From the NCBI GenBank assembly GCA_964588665.1, contig CAZPQQ010000014.1, forward strand, positions 1 to 55,842: DNA of 55,842 nt, read 5' to 3'. Source of the stretch: UBA2160 sp964588665. GTDB lineage: Bacteria; Chloroflexota; Dehalococcoidia; Lucifugimonadales; UBA1123. A model generated the notes under the pieces. The model ran no database searches. It had not been told where the DNA came from and saw nothing but the letters and a program-made list of their open reading frames with translations. Positions 42,510-50,985 of this stretch are shown here, piece by piece (position 1 is the first letter of the stretch; each line of letters begins with the position of its first letter). Made by a program: the position numbers and the translations under genes.

Positions 42510-42530
42510 CCTCCGACTTGGGCGCCGCCT

Positions 42531-42566
42531 GAAGGGACGCAAGAGACGTAAGGGACGGAAGGGACC
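42531..42566. repeat. Short GGGACG microrepeats after hemB
   Basis: Between convergent hemB and the Ni-SOD protease gene the sequence repeats GGGACG-like units: GAAGGGACGCAAGAGACGTA then AGGGACGGAAGGGACC. No clear terminator is seen in the 140-bp gap. Confidence 0.4.
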
Positions 42567-42649
42567 TTCGGCGCCGCAGACACGCAGGGGCATCGCGGCA
42601 GCAACGGCCGACAGGGATGCGGCTGCAACCGAGCGTCACATGCTTCGAA

Positions 42650-43111
42650 TCAACGCCAAGCCCGCCGTCGCAGAATCGGCCATAGCCTCAGCTTTACCAC
42701 GCCCTGTATCGTCGACAACCGGACCGGGCCGTGCTCACGGCTGTCGGTCGAGTGAGTTCGGTTGTCCCCGAGGACGAAGCATTCGTCGTTTCCGACGATC
42801 CATCGGCGGCTCTCGAGTCCCAACGTCTGGGGCAATCCGCCCAGATACGGTTCACGCATCACTTCATCGTTCAACAACAACGAGCCTTCGTCGAAGGCGA
42901 TCGTGTCTCCGGGCAGTCCGACGACGCGTTTGACGTGCGTCACGTCGTCAGGTTCTTGCAGACTGAGCACCACCAGGTCGCCCTTGCCGGGAACGGCATC
43001 ATGCGTCCGAGAAACCAGCAGCAGATCGCCGTCTCGCAACGTGGGCGTCATGCTATCGCCGTTCACGTGAACCAACGACAAGGAGCGTACATAATTCCAG
43101 AGTCTCAGCAT
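42650..43111 (-). CDS. sodX: S26-family signal-peptidase-like nickel SOD maturation protease
   Basis: A 153-residue serine/lysine protease of the LexA/signal-peptidase I type: catalytic Ser in VNGDSMTPTLRDGDLLLVSR, catalytic Lys in VTHVKRVVGLPGDTI, and FVLGDNRTHSTDSREHGP. It lacks a clear membrane anchor beyond a weak N-terminal segment, unlike housekeeping signal peptidase. It is divergently adjacent to sodN, whose product must be cut just before its nickel-binding His. The pairing of sodN with such a protease is well established, so it is probably the NiSOD processing enzyme. Confidence 0.88.
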   Translation of the reverse strand: MLRLWNYVRSLSLVHVNGDSMTPTLRDGDLLLVSRTHDAVPGKGDLVVLSLQEPDDVTHVKRVVGLPGDTIAFDEGSLLLNDEVMREPYLGGLPQTLGLESRRWIVGNDECFVLGDNRTHSTDSREHGPVRLSTIQGVVKLRLWPILRRRAWR

Positions 43112-43396
43112 GATGCGTTGGCCCTCGACATGGGCATGATTTCGTAGCGACGATAAACGCCGGAGGGGCCGAAGCCTAGCCGGATCGACCCGTTGTTCCC
43201 ATGTCGACCGCGGGAGATGTCAGGCAGTAAATGATCAGCGATCACGCCTTGATGGCTCCGCTCTGGTGTGCGTTCTGCGCCTGTGCGCGCCCGCCCGGGA
43301 GCCATCCACTCTCCTCGCAAGATGCGCGCCCCGTGACTCATTTCAGACTCCTGGAAGTTTCTGTCTTGAGCGCCGGCGCCGCGCATTCTGAATTAG

Positions 43397-43425
43397 TTGC
43401 GACTTCTCAATCCTTGCGTTAAGGT
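43397..43425 (+). promoter_or_regulatory. Probable sodN promoter
   Basis: TTGCGA (43397-43402), a 17-bp spacer, TAAGGT (43420-43425). It gives a leader of about 30 nt. The rest of the 43112-43462 divergent gap shows nothing distinct; I saw no clear Nur-type palindrome. Confidence 0.45.
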
Positions 43426-43462
43426 CATATGTACAAACTCACTCAAAGGAGCCCCAACTGCC

Positions 43463-43930
43463 ATGACGCTTAAGACGAAATTGATGGACGCACTGCATAT
43501 CAATCAGGTGAGCGCACACTGTGACATTCCATGCGGGATTTACGATCCGATTAGCGCAAAAATTGCCGCTCAGACAGTTCTCAAAATGATCGTACGGATC
43601 GACGCGCTGGAGGCTGGCGACAACCAGGCCGCTTATCAGAACACCTTGTCTCGCTACATCGCGGTCAAGGAAGAGCATGCGAACCTTTGCAAGAGGGAAC
43701 TCGACATCCTCTGGCACGACTACTTCACGCCGGTCCACCTCGAGTCGCATCCCGACCTGCACGACAAGATCTGGAAAGCCAACAAGTTGGCCGCCGCCAA
43801 CAAGCAGAACGTGAACCGCGCATCGGCGGAAGACCTGGTTGCCGCCGTCGATGACATCGCCGGCATTTTCTGGTCCACCAAAGGCGTCGAGTACGACGAC
43901 GCGGTCGCGGCGGTTCGGTTCGGCGCGTAG
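43463..43930 (+). CDS. sodN: Nickel-containing superoxide dismutase precursor
   Basis: Dismutates superoxide with a nickel centre. The 155-residue precursor has an 18-residue propeptide (MTLKTKLMDALHINQVSA) and then the nickel hook HCDIPCGIYDP: after cleavage His1 amine and imidazole plus Cys2 and Cys6 bind nickel. The rest matches the family four-helix bundle (ISAKIAAQTVLKMIVRIDAL, EEHANLCKRELDILWHDYF, KANKLAAANKQNVNRASAED). Start ATG 43463 is preceded by AAAGGAG. The protease gene is divergent and 351 bp away. NiSOD is typical of marine bacteria and actinomycetes. Confidence 0.96.
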   Translation: MTLKTKLMDALHINQVSAHCDIPCGIYDPISAKIAAQTVLKMIVRIDALEAGDNQAAYQNTLSRYIAVKEEHANLCKRELDILWHDYFTPVHLESHPDLHDKIWKANKLAAANKQNVNRASAEDLVAAVDDIAGIFWSTKGVEYDDAVAAVRFGA

Positions 43931-43939
43931 CCACCCGGC

Positions 43940-43973
43940 CCTTCGACAAGTCCCGACAAAGCCGGGACGAACG
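43940..43973. repeat. TTCGACA-family dispersed repeat, extended copy
   Basis: Reads CCTTCGACAAGTCCCGACAA then AGCCGGGACGAACG, ten bases after the sodN stop. It combines parts of the 5370 and 25627 variants and contains GTCCCG/CGGGAC self-complementary arms, so it can form a hairpin and might terminate sodN. Confidence 0.7.
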
Positions 43974-44032
43974 GACACGTGATCCATTACGGACGGGTCT
44001 CGGGATCGACCGAGGCCCGTCTGTGGCGCATC

Positions 44033-44359
44033 TCACATGTAATCTTCCCGGGGCGGGCTGAAAATATCGAGGGCAAGCGACGGTTCACCGTTGGCCCTAA
44101 GGCTGTGCTCCACTCCGCCGGGGATTATGTAGATATCCCCTTTCTTCACGGTGCTCGTCTCCTCGCCGATCGTGAACTCGAACTCTCCTTCAAGCACCAT
44201 CCCCGCTTGCTCGTGCGGATGCGAGTGCGGGGGCATCACGGCGTTGGCCGAGATTTCCACGACGCTCAGCATCATCTTATCGCCCGACATCGTCCGCAGA
44301 TTTACGCCAGGTGTAAGCTCTCTCGGAGCCATGTCTTTCGGATCGTAAGTGTATGCCAA
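44033..44359 (-). CDS. Cupin-domain protein
   Basis: A 108-residue single-domain cupin. Motif 1 has PPHSHPHEQAGMVLEGEFEF with the two metal His and Glu; motif 2 is YIIPGGVEHSLRANGEPSLA with the third His. It is probably a metal-binding small-molecule isomerase, dioxygenase or sensor; no substrate can be assigned. It is the last gene of a minus-strand row with panE (39 bp) and a methyltransferase. Confidence 0.88.
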   Translation of the reverse strand: MAYTYDPKDMAPRELTPGVNLRTMSGDKMMLSVVEISANAVMPPHSHPHEQAGMVLEGEFEFTIGEETSTVKKGDIYIIPGGVEHSLRANGEPSLALDIFSPPREDYM

Positions 44360-44398
44360 TGTCTCCTCCTTAAGGTGAGTCGAGCGACCGGACGCCGA

Positions 44399-45325
44399 TC
44401 AAGCCATTGCCCGATTGTGCGCGACGGACAGGCACGCCGTAATGAAGTCGTTGACGGGCGTTTCGACTCCGTGACGACGGCCCAATTCGGACACCGCTCC
44501 GTTCAACCCCATCAGCTCCAGAGGTTTGCCCGCCATCAGGTCCATGTACATCGACGAAACCAGCTCTGTCTTCTCGCGCTCAAATTCCAACAATGTTCGC
44601 TCTTCGAGATCGGCGGCCAGGTCGATGCCGGACGCCCTGCCGACCGCCGCCGCTTCGTGCACCGCGCGAGCCGTCAGATCCGCGGCCTGAGGACTGTCCA
44701 GAACCTCGGCGAACGGCGCACGGGCGATGCAGCTCATCCCGCTGAGCGCGCAGATGTAAACCAGCTTGTTCCACAGAGCTTCATTCACGTTGTCTGACAG
44801 CACTGCATCGATCCCGGCATCGTGAAACGTCGCGTGGACACTCTTAGCTCTTTCGGACTCGGAGCCGTCCGGCTCACCGAACACGATCTGACAGGTTCCG
44901 CCCAGCTCGGCGAACTCATTCGGGCCTTTTCGTTCTGCCGAAACGTACGCTGCGCCGAGCATCACATGCCGGCTTCCGAAGGCGTCCGCGAGTTGGTCGC
45001 CGCCGCCGATTCCGTTCTGCAGCGTCAACACCGCCGTCTCGGCGCCAACCGCCGGCCGGATCGCCTCGAGGGCTTCTTCATTCTGGTAGCTTTTGACGCA
45101 GAACAGGACGAGGTCCGCCTGCCAGTCGCCGTCCAGTCGATCGACGGCGACGACGTTCTCGAGCGCGAAGTCGCCGGATGTCACGCTGCTGACGCGCACG
45201 CCCGATGATCGAATGGCCCTGAGCGCCTCGCCGCGGGCGACGAACTTGACTTCGTTGTCCGCTCGCGCCAGGAGGCCGCCGAAGTAACCTCCGACCGCTC
45301 CTGCTGCCATGACAAGAATCCGCAT
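44399..45325 (-). CDS. panE: 2-dehydropantoate 2-reductase
   Basis: A 308-residue NADPH-dependent reductase of the ketopantoate reductase family. Seen: ILVMAAGAVGGYFGGLLARA, VLFCVKSYQNEEALEAIRP, LTLQNGIGGGDQLADAFG and the C-terminal NEALWNKLVYICALSGMSCI with the catalytic Lys, then SSMYMDLMAGKPLELMGLNG. The family includes 2-hydroxyacid-like reductases, so pantothenate synthesis is likely but not certain; coaX and coaBC are at the other end of the window. It lies 27 bp after the methyltransferase. Confidence 0.88.
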   Translation of the reverse strand: MRILVMAAGAVGGYFGGLLARADNEVKFVARGEALRAIRSSGVRVSSVTSGDFALENVVAVDRLDGDWQADLVLFCVKSYQNEEALEAIRPAVGAETAVLTLQNGIGGGDQLADAFGSRHVMLGAAYVSAERKGPNEFAELGGTCQIVFGEPDGSESERAKSVHATFHDAGIDAVLSDNVNEALWNKLVYICALSGMSCIARAPFAEVLDSPQAADLTARAVHEAAAVGRASGIDLAADLEERTLLEFEREKTELVSSMYMDLMAGKPLELMGLNGAVSELGRRHGVETPVNDFITACLSVAHNRAMA

Positions 45326-45351
45326 GCGAAACGCCTCCCCGGCTATCCGTG

Positions 45352-46182
45352 CTACGCCCTGTGCTGCATCACCCCAAGGACCACTGTGGCGCGCCCCTCA
45401 GCCACGGCCTGCCCCAGGTTCCGGAACTTGGCCAAACGGTCGGCGCCCATCACCAGCGCGAGGTCCAACGGCGGAGGCGGGCGGCTTTCCATCGCGGGCA
45501 GCCGCCTCTGGAAGAACATGGCCGACGCCTCGGTCATGTCATTCCATGACAGGATGCTGAAATCAAGCTCGGCCGCGATACGCCTCAGGTCGGCTTCACC
45601 CATCAGGAAATTCATCGACGCGTCACCTGCCCAAGGGACCGGGAAATCGACCTCACCCGCCGGGCCTTGAAAGATGTCGTGAAACGCCAGCCGGCCGCCC
45701 GGTTTCAGAACGCGAGCGATCTCCGAGTAGATGCCAGTTTTGTCTTCGATGTTCATCTGCACGTGCTCGGTCCAGACCAGGTCAAAGGAGTCCGACTCGA
45801 ACGGCATTGCGAGGGCGCTGCCGTGCTGGAATCGGGTCTTGCCGTCCATCCCGACCAGGCCCGAAAGCATCGTCGCGACGTCGCAGTACTCACGGGTCAC
45901 GTCGAGCCCGGTGACGTGGCATCCGAATTCGGACGCCAGGTATCGAGCCGAGCCGCCCAGGCCACTCCCAACGTCCAGCACCTCGTCGTCTCCCGCGATG
46001 CCTACGATTCCGGCAAGCTCTTGGGTCGCCATCCGACCGCGGATGTGGAATTCGTCAACAGGCGCGAGGTCGTCAACCGTCAGGTCGCCAACGTCCTTGC
46101 CGAGCGTCTCCAACGCGTCTAGGATCGACTGGCCTAGCGTGCTGACCGTGTAATAAGCTTCGACCGACTCGTTCGGCTCCAT
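45352..46182 (-). CDS. Class I SAM-dependent methyltransferase
   Basis: A 276-residue methyltransferase with motif I in EVLDVGSGLGGSARYLASEF, post-I VTGLDVTREY, motif II/III in DSFDLVWTEHVQMNIED and VLKPGGRLAFHDIFQG. The similarity is to UbiE/sarcosine-dimethylglycine-type methyltransferases. The substrate cannot be assigned. ATG 46182 gives MEPNESVEAYYTVSTLGQS; an upstream extension is open but unsupported. First of the three-gene row methyltransferase-panE-cupin. Confidence 0.85.
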   Translation of the reverse strand: MEPNESVEAYYTVSTLGQSILDALETLGKDVGDLTVDDLAPVDEFHIRGRMATQELAGIVGIAGDDEVLDVGSGLGGSARYLASEFGCHVTGLDVTREYCDVATMLSGLVGMDGKTRFQHGSALAMPFESDSFDLVWTEHVQMNIEDKTGIYSEIARVLKPGGRLAFHDIFQGPAGEVDFPVPWAGDASMNFLMGEADLRRIAAELDFSILSWNDMTEASAMFFQRRLPAMESRPPPPLDLALVMGADRLAKFRNLGQAVAEGRATVVLGVMQHRA

Positions 46183-46505
46183 TGCAGACGAACCTCCATC
46201 CAATCCGAGTGTGTAGCGACTCACACGCCGTGCCCAGTCTAGCACGGCTCCGTTCTTGCAGAAAACGTTCGAACGCTAGTCCTGACGATCTTGAAAACCC
46301 ATTGGGATGCGGTCGAAGAAAGTGCGGCCAGAACAGGGCATACGCTTGACCGCTCGCGGTGGCGGATCTGCCGAGACATCTACGTCGCCGCGGCCAGCAC
46401 GAATAGGCGCCCCGTGACAGGTGGTTGAACTCTGCGACGTTGCTGGCCAAAGGGATCATACGAAAGCTCGCCAACCTGGTTTGATCCGCGGGCCAATCGC
46501 CTCTA
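46183..46505. other. Intergenic region, no recognised feature
   Basis: About 320 bp upstream of the methyltransferase and downstream of radC. No convincing gene, repeat or terminator is seen. Confidence 0.35.
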
Positions 46506-47213
46506 CTAGAATCCGAGCCCCCGCTCGCGGAGGCTGACGTAGCCGCGGGCGCCGATGATGACGTGGTCGTGCAGGTTGATGTCCATCATCTCGGCGGACT
46601 GGTTGATCGAGCGTGTGACGAGGATGTCTTGTGGACTGGGCGTCGGGTCGCCGGACGGGTGATTGTGGACGAGGACGATGCTGGGGCAGTTCTCTCGGAT
46701 GGCGGGCCTGAGAACTTCCGCGACCCGCACTTCGCTGGAGTCCACGGTGCCTCTGTAGACGTCGCGGACTGACATCACTTCGCCTTTGGAGTTCAGCAAC
46801 ACGACTCACAGGCGCTCCTGTGACTCGACGGACATCTCCGCGCCCAGCAGGTTGTGTACGTCCGACGCGGTCTTGATGACGGCGCGGTCCTCCGGCATAA
46901 GTGACGCGACACGGCGGCCGAGCTCGAACGCGGCCAGCAGTTGGCATGCCTTGGCGTCGCTGATCCCACGCAGCGCGCACATCTCGGCGTACGACGCGCG
47001 AGAGAGTCCGGCCAATCCACTGAAGGTGGAGATCGAACGCGTGGCGAGGTTGACCACGTTCTCGCCCGTTGAGCCGACTCTGAGCAGTATCGCGATAAGC
47101 TCCGAGTTGTTCAGTTGCCCGGGACCGAGCATTTTCAATCGCTCCCGTGGCTTCTCGCTTACGGGCAGGTCTCGGATCATCGTGGCCTGAGGGTCGGCGG
47201 ATTCTGTGTTCAT
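46506..47213 (-). pseudogene. radC: RadC/YeeS JAB-family protein, interrupted by an in-frame TGA
   Basis: One reading frame of 236 codons carries the whole RadC protein, but codon 136 is TGA (46806-46808). N-terminal to it: MIRDLPVSEKPRERLKMLGP, LNNSELIAILLRVG, ALRGISDAKACQLLAAFELG, ending VESQERL. C-terminal to it: VVLLNSKGEVMSVRDVYRGT, PSIVLVHNHPSGDPTPS with the metal-binding HNHPSGD, and the DINLHDHVIIG block. Intact homologues have Arg at this site, so CGA to TGA is the simplest cause. The two halves are otherwise undamaged, which suggests a very recent mutation or a sequence error. RadC is a JAB1-type protein of uncertain function, no longer thought to be a core repair enzyme. Confidence 0.85.
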
Positions 47214-47289
47214 CGAGGTCCTCCGGTTGGCGCGTTATGGCGTGGGATGTAGTGTACGTTCCTCCCTCCGTCGGGTCCAATCCAAATCC

Positions 47290-47317
47290 TTGACACGGCG
47301 CCGTCACAACATACAAT
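47290..47317 (+). promoter_or_regulatory. Promoter for the M20 peptidase-MBL-LarA operon
   Basis: TTGACA (47290-47295), a 16-bp spacer, TACAAT (47312-47317). Starts about 25 nt before the ATG at 47347. One of the closest matches to consensus in the window. Confidence 0.65.
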
Positions 47318-47346
47318 GGGTCCAGCTTTGAGTTGAGAGGCAGTGG

Positions 47347-48435
47347 ATGATCGACCAAGACAGACTAGTTAACACGTTTTGCGACCTGGTCCGAATAGAC
47401 AGTCCGTCGGGTGAGGAAGAGGACGTTGCGCAGGATCTGATCGCGCGCCTGGAGGCGATGGGCCTGACCGTCCGCAGGGATGCGTACGGCAATGTGATCG
47501 CGAACGACGGCGGCGACGACCCGTTGATTCTGTCGGCTCACATGGACACCGTCGAGCCGGGCCGAGGAGTGACGCCGTCCGTCGACCAAGATCGGATCGT
47601 GTCCGACGGAACGACCATCCTGGGCGGTGACTGCAAAGCGGGTGTGGCGGCGATCCTGGAGGCGCTGACGTCGATCTACGAGGACGACACGCCTCATGCT
47701 TCGATCGAAGTCGCGTTCACACGTGAAGAGGAGATCGGTTTGGTCGGCGCTCGGAACCTCGATTTCTCGATGCTCACGGGGAAGGAAGCGATCGTATTCG
47801 ACGGTGAAGGCCCGCCCTCGCAGATCACGTCGTCCAGCCCCACGTACGTCGGATTCGACATCGAGATCACCGGCCGCGCGGCGCACGCCGGGGTCGAGCC
47901 GGAGAAGGGGCTGTCCGCAATCCGGATCGCCTCCGAGCTCATCACTCGATTCCCGCAGGGCCGTCTCGACGACGAAACGACCTTCAACGTAGGCACGATC
48001 GAGGGCGGCACGGTGCGCAACGCGGTGCCCGAAAACGCCACCGTCACCGGTGAGTTCCGCAGCCGCAACCTCGAAAGTTTGGACGGGCTGCGCATCCAGT
48101 TCAGCGACGCAGTGAACGAAGTCCGAAAGGCGTTCCCGGACGCCGTGATCGAGGACCACGTGCACACGGAGTTCGAGACCTACACCCTGACAGACGACGA
48201 TCCCGCGACGACGCGAGCCAAGGCGGCCCTCACCGAACTCGGCCTCACGCCAAGCATGCACCCATCCGGCGGCGGCACCGACGGCAACGTGTTCCGCTTG
48301 AACGGCATCAGCGCGGTCGTGGTCGGGATGGCCGACCACAACATGCACACGGTGCGCGAGTACGTCACCATCCCCGACCTGATCGACGCGGCTCATCTAT
48401 GCGAGACAGTGCTCAGGCGCGGCGTGGAAGGATGA
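47347..48435 (+). CDS. M20-family metallopeptidase
   Basis: A 362-residue di-zinc peptidase of the M20 (PepT/YqjE-like) family. Metal ligands and catalytic residues are seen in LILSAHMDTVEPG (His, Asp), ILGGDCKAGVAAILEAL, VAFTREEEIGLVGARNL (catalytic Glu pair), and MHPSGGGTDGNVFRLNGISA plus VGMADHNMHTVREYV. It starts with FCDLVRIDSPSGEEEDVAQD. Substrate is a di- or tripeptide or N-acyl amino acid. Its stop overlaps the MBL start (ATGA). Confidence 0.9.
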   Translation: MIDQDRLVNTFCDLVRIDSPSGEEEDVAQDLIARLEAMGLTVRRDAYGNVIANDGGDDPLILSAHMDTVEPGRGVTPSVDQDRIVSDGTTILGGDCKAGVAAILEALTSIYEDDTPHASIEVAFTREEEIGLVGARNLDFSMLTGKEAIVFDGEGPPSQITSSSPTYVGFDIEITGRAAHAGVEPEKGLSAIRIASELITRFPQGRLDDETTFNVGTIEGGTVRNAVPENATVTGEFRSRNLESLDGLRIQFSDAVNEVRKAFPDAVIEDHVHTEFETYTLTDDDPATTRAKAALTELGLTPSMHPSGGGTDGNVFRLNGISAVVVGMADHNMHTVREYVTIPDLIDAAHLCETVLRRGVEG

Positions 48436-49112
48436 CGCCCGCCCTGACATACCTCGGCCACTGCGCGTTCATCTGGCGGACGGAACTCGGAAGGACGCTG
48501 CTGATCGATCCGTATGGCGACCCCGTCGATGGTCGATGGTTCCTCCGCGCGTTCCCGCCCTTGGAATCCGACGTAGTAGCGGTGACTCACGATCATTTCG
48601 ACCACAACGAACTCGACGCGTTTCCGGGACAACCGACCGTGTTGCGTGGGCCAGGCGAGTTCCGGCTAGACGATCTTTGCGTAACGGGCGTGATGGACCT
48701 GCACTCGGGCAGATCGGGGTGTCGCGGATTGGTCAACACCATATTCATAGTCGAGACAGCGGGTGTCCGATTCTGCCACATCGGCGACAACCGCCACGAC
48801 CTCCCGGACGAAGTTCGTCAGGACATCGGCGGAGTGGACGTGCTGATGGTGACCGTGGACGACTCCAGCCACTTGTTGACGAACGAGCAGGTCGATGTCC
48901 TTGTTCAGAGCCTGTCGCCTCGGGTGGTCGTGCCGATGCACTATTACATTCCGGATTTGACCGCCGTCGAATCGACTCTGGAGACGCCCGACGGTTGGCT
49001 GGCGACGCAGGGTTCTGTCCGACGTCTTCAGGCGCCGGAAATCGAGATTTCACCTGAGGGGTTGCCGGATAGTCGCGAGGTCTGGATCTTCGATGCCAAG
49101 CTGGGAGAATAG
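48432..49112 (+). CDS. MBL-fold metal-dependent hydrolase
   Basis: A 226-residue metallo-beta-lactamase-fold protein of the UPF0173/UlaG-like group: ALTYLGHCAFIWRTELGRTL, LLIDPYGD, the metal motif VVAVTHDHFDHNELDAF (HxHxDH variant, DHFDHN), CHIGDNRHDLPDEV and VVVPMHYYIPDL. Reaction unknown; relatives include lactonases and phosphodiesterases. ATG 48432 overlaps the M20 stop, so the two are coupled; larA follows 51 bp later. Confidence 0.87.
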   Translation: MTPALTYLGHCAFIWRTELGRTLLIDPYGDPVDGRWFLRAFPPLESDVVAVTHDHFDHNELDAFPGQPTVLRGPGEFRLDDLCVTGVMDLHSGRSGCRGLVNTIFIVETAGVRFCHIGDNRHDLPDEVRQDIGGVDVLMVTVDDSSHLLTNEQVDVLVQSLSPRVVVPMHYYIPDLTAVESTLETPDGWLATQGSVRRLQAPEIEISPEGLPDSREVWIFDAKLGE

Positions 49113-49163
49113 CGTGCGTGCCGCGGGGATTGGCAACAGGGCGTCCATCCGGTGTGACGTAAA

Positions 49164-50438
49164 TTGAAGATCGACTTGGCATACGGCCGCGACGGATTGA
49201 CTGTCTCTCTTCCCGACGACCGGACCACAGTCATCGAACCGCTGTACATCCCCGGCTTGCCGGACGAAATCGGAGCGATCAAGACAGCCCTCCGGGATCC
49301 CGTGGGCGTCGAGCCTCTGTGGCGCATGGTCTCGCCCGATGACGCCGTCGCCATATCCGTGTGCGACATCACCCGGCCAATGCCGAGCACGTTGGTTCTG
49401 CCCGCCGTATTGCGAGAGCTCGGCCACGTCCCTTCGGATCGGATCACGATTCTGGTTGCCACGGGGACTCATCGAGCCAACACTAACGACGAGTTGAGGG
49501 AGATGCTGGGCGCCGAGGTCGTCGATTCTTATCGTGTCGTCAATCATGATGCGTTCGACCCAACGCAACTCGTGGATGTCGGCGAGACCCCTGACGGCGT
49601 TCCGATCTGGCTGAACCGCCAGTGGGTCGATGCCGACATACGAATCACGACCGGGTTTGTCGAGCCGCATTTCTTCGCGGGATTCTCAGGCGGCCCCAAG
49701 ATGGCAGCGCCGGGACTCGCGGGGTTCGAGACTACCATGCGGCTCCACAACGCCGAAATGATCGGACACGCCAACTCAGTCTGGGGCATCACCGAGGGCA
49801 ACCCGATCCACGACGCGATCCGGCAGATCAGCCGGCAGACCGGAGTCGATTTCGCGGTCGACGTCACGATCAACCGCGAACATCGGATCACGAGCGTCTA
49901 CGCTGGCGACCCGGAGACGGTGCATCGGACGGCGTGCCGGTTCGCCCGCAGCACGGCGATGCAACCCTTGGACGAGCCGTTCGACGTCGTCGTGACCACG
50001 AACAGCGGGTACCCGCTCGACCTGAATTTGTACCAGGCGGTCAAGGGCATGTCGGCGGCCGCCCAGGCGGTCAAGCAAGGCGGAACCATCATCTGTGCAG
50101 CCGAGTGCTCTGACGGCGTGCCGGAGCACGGGCTGTACAACGAGCTGCTCTCGTCGGGAACCAGTCCCTCCGATTTGCTGCGGACGATCCAGAATCCGGG
50201 CCACAACCGCCATGACCAGTGGCAGGTGCAGCTTCAAGCCCAGATCCAACTCAAGGCCGAAGTTCAGCTCAAATCCGGCTACCTGTCCGACGCACAAGTC
50301 CGCTCGGCCCACCTGACGCCGGTGCACGACGTTGAAGGCGCCGTAGCGAATGCGATCCGGCGCCATGGTCCCGACAGCCGTGTCTGCGTCCTGCCTCAAG
50401 GACCGCAAACGATTCCGTATTTGCGGGCGTCAACCTAA
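49164..50438 (+). CDS. larA: LarA-like nickel-pincer racemase (DUF2088)
   Basis: A 424-residue protein of the lactate racemase family, whose members use a nickel-pincer nucleotide. Seen: VAISVCDITRPMPSTLVLPA, ILVATGTHRANTNDELREML (His in THR), FVEPHFFAGFSGGPKMAAPG with the His and the lysine that tethers the cofactor, and a C-terminal PLDLNLYQAVKGMSAAAQAV. The family also racemises or epimerises other hydroxyacids, so lactate is only the default substrate. LarB, LarC and LarE, which build the cofactor, are not in the window. Start is TTG 49164; an upstream stop precludes an earlier one. A Gln/Lys-rich segment (LQAQIQLKAEVQLKSG) lies near residue 355. Confidence 0.85.
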   Translation: MKIDLAYGRDGLTVSLPDDRTTVIEPLYIPGLPDEIGAIKTALRDPVGVEPLWRMVSPDDAVAISVCDITRPMPSTLVLPAVLRELGHVPSDRITILVATGTHRANTNDELREMLGAEVVDSYRVVNHDAFDPTQLVDVGETPDGVPIWLNRQWVDADIRITTGFVEPHFFAGFSGGPKMAAPGLAGFETTMRLHNAEMIGHANSVWGITEGNPIHDAIRQISRQTGVDFAVDVTINREHRITSVYAGDPETVHRTACRFARSTAMQPLDEPFDVVVTTNSGYPLDLNLYQAVKGMSAAAQAVKQGGTIICAAECSDGVPEHGLYNELLSSGTSPSDLLRTIQNPGHNRHDQWQVQLQAQIQLKAEVQLKSGYLSDAQVRSAHLTPVHDVEGAVANAIRRHGPDSRVCVLPQGPQTIPYLRAST

Positions 50439-50484
50439 TGAGGGATTAACGCGCCGTCAGGGAACCTAGAGGGCGCCAACGCAA

Positions 50485-50516
50485 AAGACCCGCACCGAGA
50501 TTTCGGTGCGGGTCTT
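50485..50516. terminator. Bidirectional terminator between larA and rplL
   Basis: AAGACCCGCACCGA (50485-50498) and TCGGTGCGGGTCTT (50503-50516) form a perfect 14-bp stem with a GATT loop. In the minus direction the tail is TTTTGCG, for rplL; in the plus direction it is TTCGTTTCC, for larA. Confidence 0.9.
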
Positions 50517-50544
50517 CGTTTCCAGCTATGACGCCGGGCGACTG

Positions 50545-50937
50545 TTACTCGACAGCGACTTTTGCGCCCGCGCCTTCGAGCTTCTCTTTGAGGGCGTCGG
50601 CATCTTCCTTGCCAAGGGCTTCTTTGACCGCCGTGGGCGCGCTCTCGACCAACTCTTTGGCTTCTTTCAGGCCAAGGGTGGTGACTTCGCGAACCGCCTT
50701 GATGACGTTGATCTTGTTGGGGCCGATTTCCTGGAGCATCACGTTGAATTCGGTCTGCTCCTCTTCTTCGGCCGCGGCTGCCTCAGCCGTGCCGGCCACA
50801 CCCCCGACGGTTGCCATCGCTATGGGCGCAGCGGCGCTGACGCCGAACTCTTCTTCGAGGGCTTTGACCACCTCGGAGAGCTCCAACACCGACATTCCTT
50901 TGATTCCCTCGATCAGTTCGTCTTTCGTTATCGCCAT
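50545..50937 (-). CDS. rplL: 50S ribosomal protein L7/L12
   Basis: A 130-residue stalk protein that recruits translation factors. Residues 1-35 dimerise and bind L10 (LIEGIKGMSVLELSEVVKAL), an Ala/Gly hinge follows, and the C-terminal domain reads EFNVMLQEIGPNKINVIKAV, LGLKEAKELVESAP. Normal length. It lies 48 bp after rplJ and is followed by a strong terminator. Confidence 0.97.
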   Translation of the reverse strand: MAITKDELIEGIKGMSVLELSEVVKALEEEFGVSAAAPIAMATVGGVAGTAEAAAAEEEEQTEFNVMLQEIGPNKINVIKAVREVTTLGLKEAKELVESAPTAVKEALGKEDADALKEKLEGAGAKVAVE

Positions 50938-50985
50938 TATCGATATCTCCTTTGCGTGTCCCGTGCTCCGCCAGATTCGGCGGTC

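Noticed and set aside
46806..46808. In-frame TGA in radC as a possible selenocysteine codon.
   Set aside because: The homologous position is Arg, not Cys, and the change CGA to TGA is one transition; no downstream element or selenoprotein family supports recoding.
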